A stretch of DNA of 19,325 nt from the NCBI GenBank assembly GCA_947589405.1, contig CANQBT010000028.1, positions 1 to 19,325 on the forward strand. Direction: 5' to 3'. Under the pieces are notes generated by a model, which was given only the letters and a program-made list of their open reading frames with translations, was not told where the DNA came from and searched no databases. Shown here piece after piece: positions 1 through 6,288 of this stretch (position 1 is its first letter; every line of letters starts with the position of its first letter). Source of the DNA: an uncultured Clostridia bacterium (GTDB lineage: Bacteria; Bacillota; Clostridia; Lachnospirales; CAG-274). A program made the translations under genes and the position numbers.

Positions 1-105
1 GGCTTTGGCGACAAGATGAGCCATATTTCCACAGGCGGCGGCGCTTCTCTTGAATTTTTAGAGGGCAAGGAGCTTCCGGGCGTAGCTGCTGCTGACGATA
101 AATAA
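1..105 (+). CDS. pgk: phosphoglycerate kinase, C-terminal end (5' end outside window)
   Basis: Frame 1 is open from the first base to a TAA at 103-105 and gives 34 residues. They begin GFGDKMSHISTGGGASLEFL and end in Asp-Asp-Lys. The STGGGASLE stretch is the conserved nucleotide-loop region near the C-terminus of phosphoglycerate kinase, which transfers phosphate from 1,3-bisphosphoglycerate to ADP in the cytoplasm. Position directly before tpiA, gpmI and eno agrees with the usual Firmicutes glycolytic cluster. Only the 3' end is visible, so nothing can be said about its start or promoter. Confidence 0.95.
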   Translation, partial: GFGDKMSHISTGGGASLEFLEGKELPGVAAADDK

Positions 106-124
106 GCAAATTTAATATGTATTT

Positions 125-163
125 TTTTACTAAGGCTGTTGATTTTTCAACAGCCTTATAGTA
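125..163 (+). other. long hairpin between pgk and tpiA, without a U-tract
   Basis: A perfect 12-bp stem pairs 131-142 with 147-158 around a TTTT loop. Past a two-base TA bulge the stem continues by pairing the upstream T-rich run (about 125-130) with GTAAAA (about 161-166). No T-run follows the stem, so it is not a standard rho-independent terminator on the + strand. On the - strand the bases that follow are A-rich, which also argues against termination. A role in mRNA processing or stability, or in tuning readthrough from pgk into tpiA, is inference. Confidence 0.55.
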
Positions 164-204
164 AAATATTGGTAAAATTAATTACATAGGGAGGGTAATA
201 TACC

Positions 205-954
205 ATGAGAAAAAAGGTAGTTGCAGGCAACTGGAAAATGAACAAGACTCCGAAGGAAGCCGTAGCTCTTGTAGAGCTTCTTAAGGACAAAATAGACAGA
301 GATGACGTAGACGTTGTGCTCTGTGTTCCCGCTATTGATATTACCGTTGTGGCAGAGGCTATAAAGGGCACCAATATCAAGCTTGGCGCAGAAAATCTTC
401 ACTATGAGGACAGCGGAGCATATACAGGCGAGATTTCAGCGCCTATGCTTGACGAGGTCGGCGCAGGCTATGTTATTATCGGCCATTCCGAGAGAAGAGA
501 TTACTTCAAGGAGAGAGATGACGCCGTTAATAAAAAGATATTAAAGGCATTTGAGTACAATATCACTCCTATACTCTGTGTTGGCGAATCTCTTGCAGAA
601 AGAGAAGACGGGATCACTATCGAGAAGATAAGAATGCAGGTAAAGAAGGGCATAAAGAACTGTACCGACGAGCAGGCTAAGAAGATAGTTATTGCATATG
701 AGCCTATATGGGCCATAGGTACAGGCAAGCATGCTACCAACGAGCAGGCTCAGGAGGTTTGCTCAGAAATAAGAAAGTGCGTAGCGGAGATGTACAGCGA
801 CGCTGTTGCTCAGGAAACAAGAATACTCTACGGCGGCAGCGTTAATGCAGCCAATTCAGCAGAGCTTTTCGCTATGCCTGATATAGACGGCGGTCTTGTA
901 GGCGGCGCAAGTCTTAAGGAGGACTTTGCAGTAATAGTTAATTCTGCTGTCTGA
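205..954 (+). CDS. tpiA: triosephosphate isomerase
   Basis: This cytoplasmic enzyme interconverts dihydroxyacetone phosphate and glyceraldehyde 3-phosphate. The 249 residues match the usual length of about 250. The three catalytic residues are visible: Lys11 in GNWKMN, His94 in IIGHSERR and Glu166 in AYEPIWAIGTG; the last motif also starts the flexible loop 6. The phosphate-binding GGS near the C-terminus (LYGGSVN) is present. The ATG at 205 follows a GGGAGGG ribosome binding site at about 190-196. The spacer to pgk is about 100 nt and holds a hairpin but no convincing promoter, so transcription probably continues from pgk. gpmI starts 22 nt downstream. Confidence 0.97.
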   Translation: MRKKVVAGNWKMNKTPKEAVALVELLKDKIDRDDVDVVLCVPAIDITVVAEAIKGTNIKLGAENLHYEDSGAYTGEISAPMLDEVGAGYVIIGHSERRDYFKERDDAVNKKILKAFEYNITPILCVGESLAEREDGITIEKIRMQVKKGIKNCTDEQAKKIVIAYEPIWAIGTGKHATNEQAQEVCSEIRKCVAEMYSDAVAQETRILYGGSVNAANSAELFAMPDIDGGLVGGASLKEDFAVIVNSAV

Positions 955-976
955 TATAACAAGAAGGAGAAACAAA

Positions 977-2518
977 ATGGATAAGAAAACAACTGTTTTA
1001 ATGATATTAGACGGTTTTGGTATCAATGACAAGACTGAGGGCAATGCCGTAAAGCAGGCAAAGACTCCCGTTATAGACGGACTTATGGAGAAGTACGGCT
1101 GGGTAAAGGGCTATGCCAGCGGTCTTGCGGTAGGTCTGCCTGACGGTCAGATGGGAAATTCTGAGGTAGGACACCTTAATATGGGCGCAGGACGTATAAT
1201 TTACCAGGACCTGACTAAAATAACAAAGTCCATAGAGGACGGAGATTTCTTTGAAAATACTGCCCTTATGGACGCTATGAACAACTGTAAGGAGCATAAT
1301 TCTTCGCTTCATCTTTACGGTCTGCTCTCTCCAGGCGGTGTTCACAGCCATATAGAGCATGTGTATGCTCTTTTGAAAATGGCTAAGATGAACGGTCTTG
1401 AAAAGGTATATGTAGACTGCTTCCTTGACGGCAGAGATACTCCTCCCGCTTCTGCAAGAGGATATATTGCCGAGCTTGAAGCCAAGATGAAGGAAATAGG
1501 CGTAGGCAAGGTCGCCGTTATTTCAGGCAGATACTATGCTATGGACAGAGATAACAGATGGGACAGAGTCGAAAAGGCATATGACGCTCTTGTAATGGGT
1601 AAGGGCAATACTGCCGACTCAGCCGATGAATGTATGGCTAAGTCCTATGAGGCAGAGGTATTTGACGAATTTGTAATACCTACCGTTATACTTGAAAACG
1701 GAAAGCCTACAGCCACTATACAGGAAAATGACTCTATCATATTCTTCAATTTCAGACCCGACAGGGCAAGAGAGATAACAAGAGCCTTCTGTGATGTGGA
1801 TTTCAAGGGCTTTGAAAGACCAAAGGGATATTTCCCCGTTAAATATGTATGCTTTACAGACTATGATGCAACAATAGAAAATAAAGAGGTCGCCTTCAAG
1901 AAGGAGTCTATTGACAATACTTTGGGTGAATATATATCATCACTTGGCATGACTCAGGCAAGGATCGCAGAAACGGAAAAGTATGCCCATGTTACCTTCT
2001 TCTTTAACGGCGGCATAGAAGCGCCTTATAAGAATGAGGACAGATACCTTGTGCCCTCACCAAAGGTCGCTACTTATGATCTACAGCCTGAAATGAGTGC
2101 TCCTCAGGTAACAGACAAGCTTGTGGAAGCCATTGAGAGCCGTAAGTACGATATGATAATAATCAATTTTGCAAATCCCGATATGGTCGGTCACACAGGC
2201 GTTATGGAGGCGGCAATAAAGGCTGTGGAAACAGTAGATACATGTGTAGGCAGAGCCGTTGACGCTCTTATGAAGGTGGACGGTCAGATGTTCATATGCG
2301 CAGATCACGGCAACAGCGATCAGCTCATAGATTACGCTACTGGCAAGCCCTTTACCGCACATACCACCAATCCCGTACCCTTTATACTTGTGAACTGCCA
2401 CAAGGCTAAGGGACTTGCGGAAGGCGGCAAGCTCTGCGATATAGCGCCTACGTTGCTGGATATGATGGATATTGAGCAGCCGAAGGAAATGACAGGTCAT
2501 TCACTTCTTGTCAAATAA
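977..2518 (+). CDS. gpmI: 2,3-bisphosphoglycerate-independent phosphoglycerate mutase
   Basis: This Mn-dependent enzyme interconverts 3- and 2-phosphoglycerate through a phosphoserine intermediate. At 513 residues it has the normal length of the alkaline-phosphatase-fold mutases. The N-terminal metal motif LDGFG (Asp12) and the nucleophile Ser62 in GNSEVGHLNMG are visible, together with FLDGRDTPP, the Arg-rich RPDRAREITRA, FANPDMVGHTG and the late metal ligands in ICADHGNSD. It has no similarity to the histidine-type GpmA mutases. The ATG follows AAGGAG at about 963-968 and lies 22 nt after tpiA, so the two are co-transcribed. No terminator separates it from eno, but eno has its own promoter. 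Confidence 0.97.
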   Translation: MDKKTTVLMILDGFGINDKTEGNAVKQAKTPVIDGLMEKYGWVKGYASGLAVGLPDGQMGNSEVGHLNMGAGRIIYQDLTKITKSIEDGDFFENTALMDAMNNCKEHNSSLHLYGLLSPGGVHSHIEHVYALLKMAKMNGLEKVYVDCFLDGRDTPPASARGYIAELEAKMKEIGVGKVAVISGRYYAMDRDNRWDRVEKAYDALVMGKGNTADSADECMAKSYEAEVFDEFVIPTVILENGKPTATIQENDSIIFFNFRPDRAREITRAFCDVDFKGFERPKGYFPVKYVCFTDYDATIENKEVAFKKESIDNTLGEYISSLGMTQARIAETEKYAHVTFFFNGGIEAPYKNEDRYLVPSPKVATYDLQPEMSAPQVTDKLVEAIESRKYDMIIINFANPDMVGHTGVMEAAIKAVETVDTCVGRAVDALMKVDGQMFICADHGNSDQLIDYATGKPFTAHTTNPVPFILVNCHKAKGLAEGGKLCDIAPTLLDMMDIEQPKEMTGHSLLVK

Positions 2519-2528
2519 CTGCTAAATA

Positions 2529-2547
2529 TTGTCAATATAATTGACAA
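2529..2547. promoter_or_regulatory. candidate operator: 8-bp inverted repeat over the eno -35 box
   Basis: TTGTCAAT (2529-2536) and ATTGACAA (2540-2547) are perfect inverted copies separated by ATA. The right arm contains the whole -35 hexamer of the eno promoter, so a protein bound here would block RNA polymerase. The half-sites resemble the TTGTTAA halves of clostridial Rex (NADH/NAD-sensing) operators, but the gap is one base too long for the usual Rex spacing. The regulator is therefore unassigned. Confidence 0.45.
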
Positions 2548-2569
2548 GTATGAATAATTTGTGTATACT
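2541..2569 (+). promoter_or_regulatory. sigma-A promoter of eno
   Basis: A perfect -35 TTGACA (2541-2546), a 17-bp spacer and -10 TATACT (2564-2569) lie 49 bp before the eno start. This allows eno to be transcribed separately from, or in addition to, the upstream pgk-tpiA-gpmI message. Confidence 0.8.
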
Positions 2570-2617
2570 TTAATTAGGTATACAGTTAATTATAAAAATT
2601 GAAAGGAGAAAACAAAA

Positions 2618-3952
2618 ATGAAAGGTTATTTAGAAATAGTTGACGTTTATGCAAGAGAAGTCCTTGACTCCAGAGCTAACCCTACTGTAGAGGTTGAGGT
2701 TATCGTTGATACAGGCGACGGCAACCAGGTAATGGGAAGAGCTGCCGTACCGTCAGGCGCTTCAACAGGTCAGTTCGAGGCTGTTGAAATGAGAGATGGC
2801 GGCGACAGATACTGCGGTTCAGGCGTTCTCAATGCTGTAAAGAATGTAAATGATAAGATCGCTGATGAGATCATCGGCATGAACGCTCTTGATCAGGTAG
2901 CTATAGATAAGGCTATGATAGAGTTAGACGGAACTCCCAACAAGGCTAAGTTAGGCGCAAACGCTATATTAGGCGTTTCTATGGCTGTTGCAAAGGCTGC
3001 TGCCGAAGCTCTCAATATGCCTTTATATCAGTATCTTGGCGGCTTCAATGCCAAGACTCTCCCTGTTCCTATGATGAATATTATGAACGGCGGTAAGCAT
3101 GCAGATAACACAGTAGATTTACAGGAATTTATGATAATGCCTGTAGGCGCTAAGTCATTCAGCGAAGCTTTACAGATGTGCTGTGAGATTTATCATGCTC
3201 TTAAGAAGGTATTAAAGGGCAAGGGTCTTGCTACAGGCGTTGGCGATGAGGGCGGCTTTGCTCCTAACTGCGCTACAGCAGACGAGGTTATAGACAACAT
3301 TATCGAGGCTGTTGAGAAGGCAGGCTACAAGCCGGGTGAACAGATAAGGATCGCTATGGACCCTGCTTCTTCAGAGTTATACAAGGAAGACGGTTTATAT
3401 CACTTCCCGGGTGAAACAGAAGCTACAGGCGCTGCCGAAGAGATCACAAGAACCTCTGCCGAAATGGTTGAGTACTATGCAGCACTTTGCGAGAAGTACC
3501 CCATCATCTCTATTGAGGACGGTCTTGCTGAAGAGGATTGGGAAGGCTGGAAGATGCTTACAGAAAGACTTGGCGACAAGGTTCAGCTTGTAGGCGATGA
3601 CTTATTCGTTACAAACACAAAGAGATTACAGAAGGGTATTGATCTTGGCGTAGCTAATTCTATACTTATCAAGGTAAATCAGATAGGTACTCTTACAGAA
3701 ACATTTGACGCTATCAAGCTTGCCAACAGAAACAATATGACAGCTGTTGTATCACACAGATCAGGTGAAACTGAAGATACTACCATTGCTGACATCGTTG
3801 TAGCTGTAAATGCAGGTCAGATCAAGACAGGTGCTCCTGCCAGAACAGACAGAGTTGCTAAGTACAATCAGTTATTAAGACTTGAGGAAGAGCTTGGCGA
3901 TGCTGCTCAGTATCTCGGACTTGACGCTTGGTTCAACTTAAAGAATAAATAA
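2618..3952 (+). CDS. eno: enolase (phosphopyruvate hydratase)
   Basis: Enolase dehydrates 2-phosphoglycerate to phosphoenolpyruvate and needs Mg2+. The 444 residues are close to the bacterial norm of about 430. Visible signatures are the mobile loop SGASTGQFE, the metal ligands in AMDPASSE, SIEDGLAEEDW and GDDLFVTN, the catalytic lysine in ILIKVNQIGTLTET and the signature SHRSGETEDT. The ATG follows AAAGGAG at about 2601-2607. It ends the glycolytic block, has its own promoter and is followed by a terminator. Confidence 0.98.
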   Translation: MKGYLEIVDVYAREVLDSRANPTVEVEVIVDTGDGNQVMGRAAVPSGASTGQFEAVEMRDGGDRYCGSGVLNAVKNVNDKIADEIIGMNALDQVAIDKAMIELDGTPNKAKLGANAILGVSMAVAKAAAEALNMPLYQYLGGFNAKTLPVPMMNIMNGGKHADNTVDLQEFMIMPVGAKSFSEALQMCCEIYHALKKVLKGKGLATGVGDEGGFAPNCATADEVIDNIIEAVEKAGYKPGEQIRIAMDPASSELYKEDGLYHFPGETEATGAAEEITRTSAEMVEYYAALCEKYPIISIEDGLAEEDWEGWKMLTERLGDKVQLVGDDLFVTNTKRLQKGIDLGVANSILIKVNQIGTLTETFDAIKLANRNNMTAVVSHRSGETEDTTIADIVVAVNAGQIKTGAPARTDRVAKYNQLLRLEEELGDAAQYLGLDAWFNLKNK

Positions 3953-3966
3953 GATATTGCAATAAT

Positions 3967-3995
3967 AAAGGGCTGAGGATCTCCGCAGCCCTTTT
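3967..3995 (+). terminator. rho-independent terminator after eno
   Basis: AAGGGCTG (3968-3975) pairs with CAGCCCTT (3986-3993), with an inner GG/CC pair, one A/G mismatch and an ATCT loop. TTTT follows the stem. It lies 15 nt after the eno stop codon. Confidence 0.85.
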
Positions 3996-4191
3996 AAAAT
4001 ATCAAACTAATAATATTTCGGTACCACCAACCGAATAATTCAAAAAGAATCATAAAAAACAAACTCATTTTCCTGTGACCAGGTCACGGGAAAATATGAT
4101 TGATTGTGTTCAACCTATTTGATTGTATATCGGATATTTCTTATTTGTAGTTCATAAACATTACCTCACTTGGATTTTGAACATAAAAATG
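3996..4191. other. gene-free AT-rich spacer
   Basis: No coding potential is seen. A short TTCGG/CCGAA inverted repeat lies at about 4017-4034. The first copy of the 40-bp palindromic repeat is at 4057-4096. The rest is AT-rich and featureless to the eye. Confidence 0.6.
4057..4096. repeat. 40-bp direct repeat with palindromic core, copy 1
   Basis: These 40 bases are identical, in the same orientation, to 5132-5171. The core 4067-4095 is a near-perfect palindrome: ATTTTCC, GTGACC, a central A, GGTCAC, GGAAAAT, with one non-complementary pair (T4074 against G4088). The bases flanking the two copies differ on both sides. Read on the minus strand it lies beyond the acetyltransferase gene and its terminator. 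Confidence 0.85.
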
Positions 4192-4218
4192 CCCGATAAA
4201 GAATAAGTCCTTATCGGG
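4192..4218 (-). terminator. rho-independent terminator of the acetyltransferase gene
   Basis: CCCGATAA (4192-4199) and TTATCGGG (4211-4218) form an 8-bp stem. On the minus strand it is followed by GCATTTTTATG. It lies about 58 nt past the stop codon of the minus-strand gene. Confidence 0.75.
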
Positions 4219-4275
4219 ATTATTGTTTGAATGTATTATTTTGTTTTATAAGATTCAGCGATAAACAGGTAGTTG

Positions 4276-4788
4276 TCAATCAATTCCAAAGGCTGAGTCA
4301 TATTTGACCATACCCTTAATTTGAGGTGCGTCATCTTGTAATTTGAATGCCATGTAGTATTCGTCCTGCACTTCAAATGGTGCTTTAATACCATATAGGC
4401 TCGCAGGAAGATAACCGGCTCTCGAATAATATGCGGGAGATCCCAATACTATCGAATAGGTATATCCCAACTGTCTGGCAATACGGTGACCCTCACAGAT
4501 AAGCGCCAGCCCGATTCCTCTCCGTTGATATGCCGGAAGAACAGAGAGGGGCGCAAGAGCAAGTTCGATAGTTTCTCCTATGGTGATTTTAGTAAAAAGA
4601 ATATGCCCCACAATTTTGCCATTTTCCTCTGCCACAAGTGAGAGTTCCGGAATAAAAGATGGAGTATCCCTCAACAAGGTCACAAGCTCCTGCTCGTTTC
4701 CATCGCTATGTTCTGCATGAGAAAATGCTTCCATTATGACATTAAAGACTGTATTATAATCGTCTGCTCGTTCTTGCCTTATTTCCAT
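4276..4788 (-). CDS. GNAT-family N-acetyltransferase (YhbS-like)
   Basis: GNAT proteins transfer an acetyl group from acetyl-CoA to an amine; the acceptor here cannot be read from sequence. The 170-residue protein has the standard layout: a strand-helix start (MEIRQERADDYNTVFNVIMEAF), central strands with LVAEENGKIVGHILF, the acetyl-CoA pyrophosphate loop QRRGIG at 88-93, and VLGSPAYYSRAGY at 114-126. That last motif is typical of the YhbS/COG3153 branch. The start lies 6-7 nt after a modest AGGCGG site. The gene stands alone, opposite in direction to eno, with its own terminator. It sits in a block bounded by two 40-bp direct repeats, which suggests acquisition as a unit. Family confidence is high and substrate is unknown. 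Confidence 0.9.
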   Translation of the reverse strand: MEIRQERADDYNTVFNVIMEAFSHAEHSDGNEQELVTLLRDTPSFIPELSLVAEENGKIVGHILFTKITIGETIELALAPLSVLPAYQRRGIGLALICEGHRIARQLGYTYSIVLGSPAYYSRAGYLPASLYGIKAPFEVQDEYYMAFKLQDDAPQIKGMVKYDSAFGID

Positions 4789-5131
4789 ATATGCACCGCC
4801 TTTTTATAAAACTCTTTATACCGTCAAAGACCGATTTGTCGTTTTTCTCTTATCCCCGACAGACAGTAATTTGTCGCATTACATATGTCGTTTTTTTACT
4901 TTCATTTTTTCAACAATCTTCGTGCCAAAATAGTTATAGATGCCATTGCAACGAAAGCACATTTATTATTTGCTATGATTGTTTTAATTCTCTTTTTTTC
5001 CAACTTATAAACCATACATGTCATTAAAAAAGAATATCGTAAAATTTACGATGACGGGAATGTACGCAGGATTTTCAATGGAAGCTAGAATCCAAAGAAC
5101 AATCAAAACAATGTCATTGGCAGCATACCCT
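4789..5131. other. AT-rich spacer upstream of the acetyltransferase gene
   Basis: No convincing gene is seen. Three TGTCG words preceded by TT or TA lie at 4835-4841, 4870-4876 and 4884-4890. TCGTAAA-A-TTTACGA at 5037-5051 is a 7-bp inverted repeat. A short open stretch at about 5013-5078 (+) reads IKKEYRKIYDDGNVRRIFNG before a TAG. It has protein-like composition but no start codon and no ribosome binding site, so it may be a gene remnant. No clear sigma-A promoter for the acetyltransferase was found. Confidence 0.5.
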
Positions 5132-5171
5132 AAACAAACTCATTTTCCTGTGACCAGGTCACGGGAAAATA
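5132..5171. repeat. 40-bp direct repeat with palindromic core, copy 2
   Basis: Identical to 4057-4096 and in the same orientation. This copy overlaps the 3' end of the minus-strand YjbR-family gene: its TGA stop (5159-5161) lies within the palindrome, and the last three residues (Ile-Phe-Pro) are encoded by the repeat. The two copies bound about 1035 bp that contain the acetyltransferase gene. Each copy lies 3' of a minus-strand gene. Confidence 0.85.
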
Positions 5172-5830
5172 CGTTTTGCCAGCAAATAGCTTTCATCCAC
5201 CCTGCGGCATATTTCATCCACTGAAACCGTGCCGTCCAAAATGATCGTGTACCAATGTTTCTTATTCATATGCCAACCGGGAAAGAAACGAACGTTATCA
5301 ATGAGGTTCTCTATTACTTCCGGTGCAGTACGCAGGTCAATGATCTCCACGATCTCATCAGAAGGGATACCCAGTTTGCGACGGGAAACAGACAGCAACG
5401 CACCATACCATTTTTTATTGTCCTTACGACGCCAGACGGCATTATCGGGAAATTTATCCCATAAGTACTCCAATTCATCTCCATATTTTTCACGGACATA
5501 GGAAATAAGCGCAATTGATTGCTCTGCCTTAAAAACCGATGTTTCATAACAGCAATCGGCTATATCCTGCAAGATATTTGTTACAGCAGTTCTGACATTG
5601 CCGACAAATGTGCCGACTGTATCTGTTTTGTAAAGAACATATTCCTCACCGGTGGCAATTTCCGTCAGTTTTGTATCCGGCACAGAATTTTTACCGATAG
5701 TGATCTCCAAGCGAAATTCACTGTTTAATATATCCGTAACGTATTTTCGACTGTTTCGGATCTTTCGAAAGCCGTAGGAGTCAAGCTTTTCGGAAACAGC
5801 CTTTTTTCGCATAAAAATATCTTCAAACAT
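5159..5830 (-). CDS. MmcQ/YjbR-family protein (DUF419)
   Basis: The 223-residue protein has an N-terminal region of about 100 residues (MFEDIFMRKKAVSEKLDSYG...) typical of longer Firmicutes members. A C-terminal YjbR/MmcQ domain follows at about 106-217. Its hallmarks are GDELEYLWDKFPD, a K-W-Y patch near 139-142, LRTAPEVIENLI and FFPGWHMNKKHWYTIILDG (183-200), ending DESYLLAK. The family has a CyaY-like fold often described as DNA-binding, but its cellular role is not settled and no partner is visible here. The ATG follows GGAGG about 9 nt upstream, and a sigma-A promoter lies at 5877-5905. The final residues come from the 40-bp palindromic repeat, so the natural C-terminus may have been replaced by a few residues. 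Single-gene unit. Confidence 0.88.
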   Translation of the reverse strand: MFEDIFMRKKAVSEKLDSYGFRKIRNSRKYVTDILNSEFRLEITIGKNSVPDTKLTEIATGEEYVLYKTDTVGTFVGNVRTAVTNILQDIADCCYETSVFKAEQSIALISYVREKYGDELEYLWDKFPDNAVWRRKDNKKWYGALLSVSRRKLGIPSDEIVEIIDLRTAPEVIENLIDNVRFFPGWHMNKKHWYTIILDGTVSVDEICRRVDESYLLAKRIFP

Positions 5831-5876
5831 GGTATAACCACCTCCGTAAACTCGATTTGTTCCTGCTTATATTTTA

Positions 5877-5905
5877 ATTATACAAAAGCATACATTATTT
5901 TTCAA
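5877..5905 (-). promoter_or_regulatory. sigma-A promoter of the YjbR-family gene
   Basis: On the minus strand: -35 TTGAAA (5905-5900), a 17-bp spacer and a perfect -10 TATAAT (5882-5877). It lies about 47 bp before the start codon. Confidence 0.75.
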
Positions 5906-6232
5906 TATAAAACTGTCCCATTCAATAATGTTGGTAAGAAACTTGTACTCCTCCCTAATATAACAGTAAGTCCCCGTAGCTTAAAAGGCAGAGGACTTAT
6001 TTAGTCGATTAAAATAATTTTTACGATACATAAATATTAACATCTGTATATCAAAAAAATTTTCATCATATATTTGCCACCTTGTATAACTTGTTGTATT
6101 TTCTCATAGTTTGAATATATATGGTGTCAAATTGGTGTATTTTATATCCGTAATCGTTCTAAACGTTTGAATATAAGCCGCTTTCAGAGTGAAACAGATA
6201 CAAATTAATATTTATCAGCCTACTCAAATTGT
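5906..6232. other. AT-rich spacer with a tRNA-like fragment
   Basis: No coding region is supported. TAAGTCC (5967-5973) and GGACTTA (5993-5999) form an inverted repeat, and the sequence between them (GTAGCTTAAAAGGCAGAG) resembles the D-arm of a tRNA. An 11-bp direct repeat GTTTGAATATA occurs at 6109-6119 and 6165-6175. The rest is very AT-rich. Confidence 0.45.
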
Positions 6233-6233
6233 A

Positions 6234-6281
6234 AAAAAACCTCATTTTCAAGGAAACAGTCCCTTAAAAATGAGGTTTTTT
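6234..6281 (-). terminator. terminator of the aldolase gene (symmetrical)
   Basis: AAAACCTCATTTT pairs with AAAATGAGGTTTT, continued by AAGG/CCTT with one mismatch each side of the loop. The stem has an A-run on one flank and a T-run on the other, so it could work in both directions. On the minus strand it starts 8 nt after the aldolase stop codon and is followed by TTTTTTTAC. Confidence 0.88.
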
Positions 6282-6288
6282 GTTTAAA

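Noticed and set aside
5013..5078. Short protein-like stretch ending in TAG in the acetyltransferase spacer
   Set aside because: It has no start codon or ribosome site and only about 20 codons. It may be a gene remnant but cannot be supported as a feature of its own.
4057..5171. Integron attC-type cassette
   Set aside because: The repeats lack the GTTRRRY/RYYYAAC core pairs and no integrase gene is present; only a general repeat-bounded block is supported.
5018..5224. Plus-strand open frame of 68 codons spanning the second 40-bp repeat
   Set aside because: It has no ribosome binding site, crosses the repeat and overlaps the end of the clearly real YjbR-family gene on the other strand.
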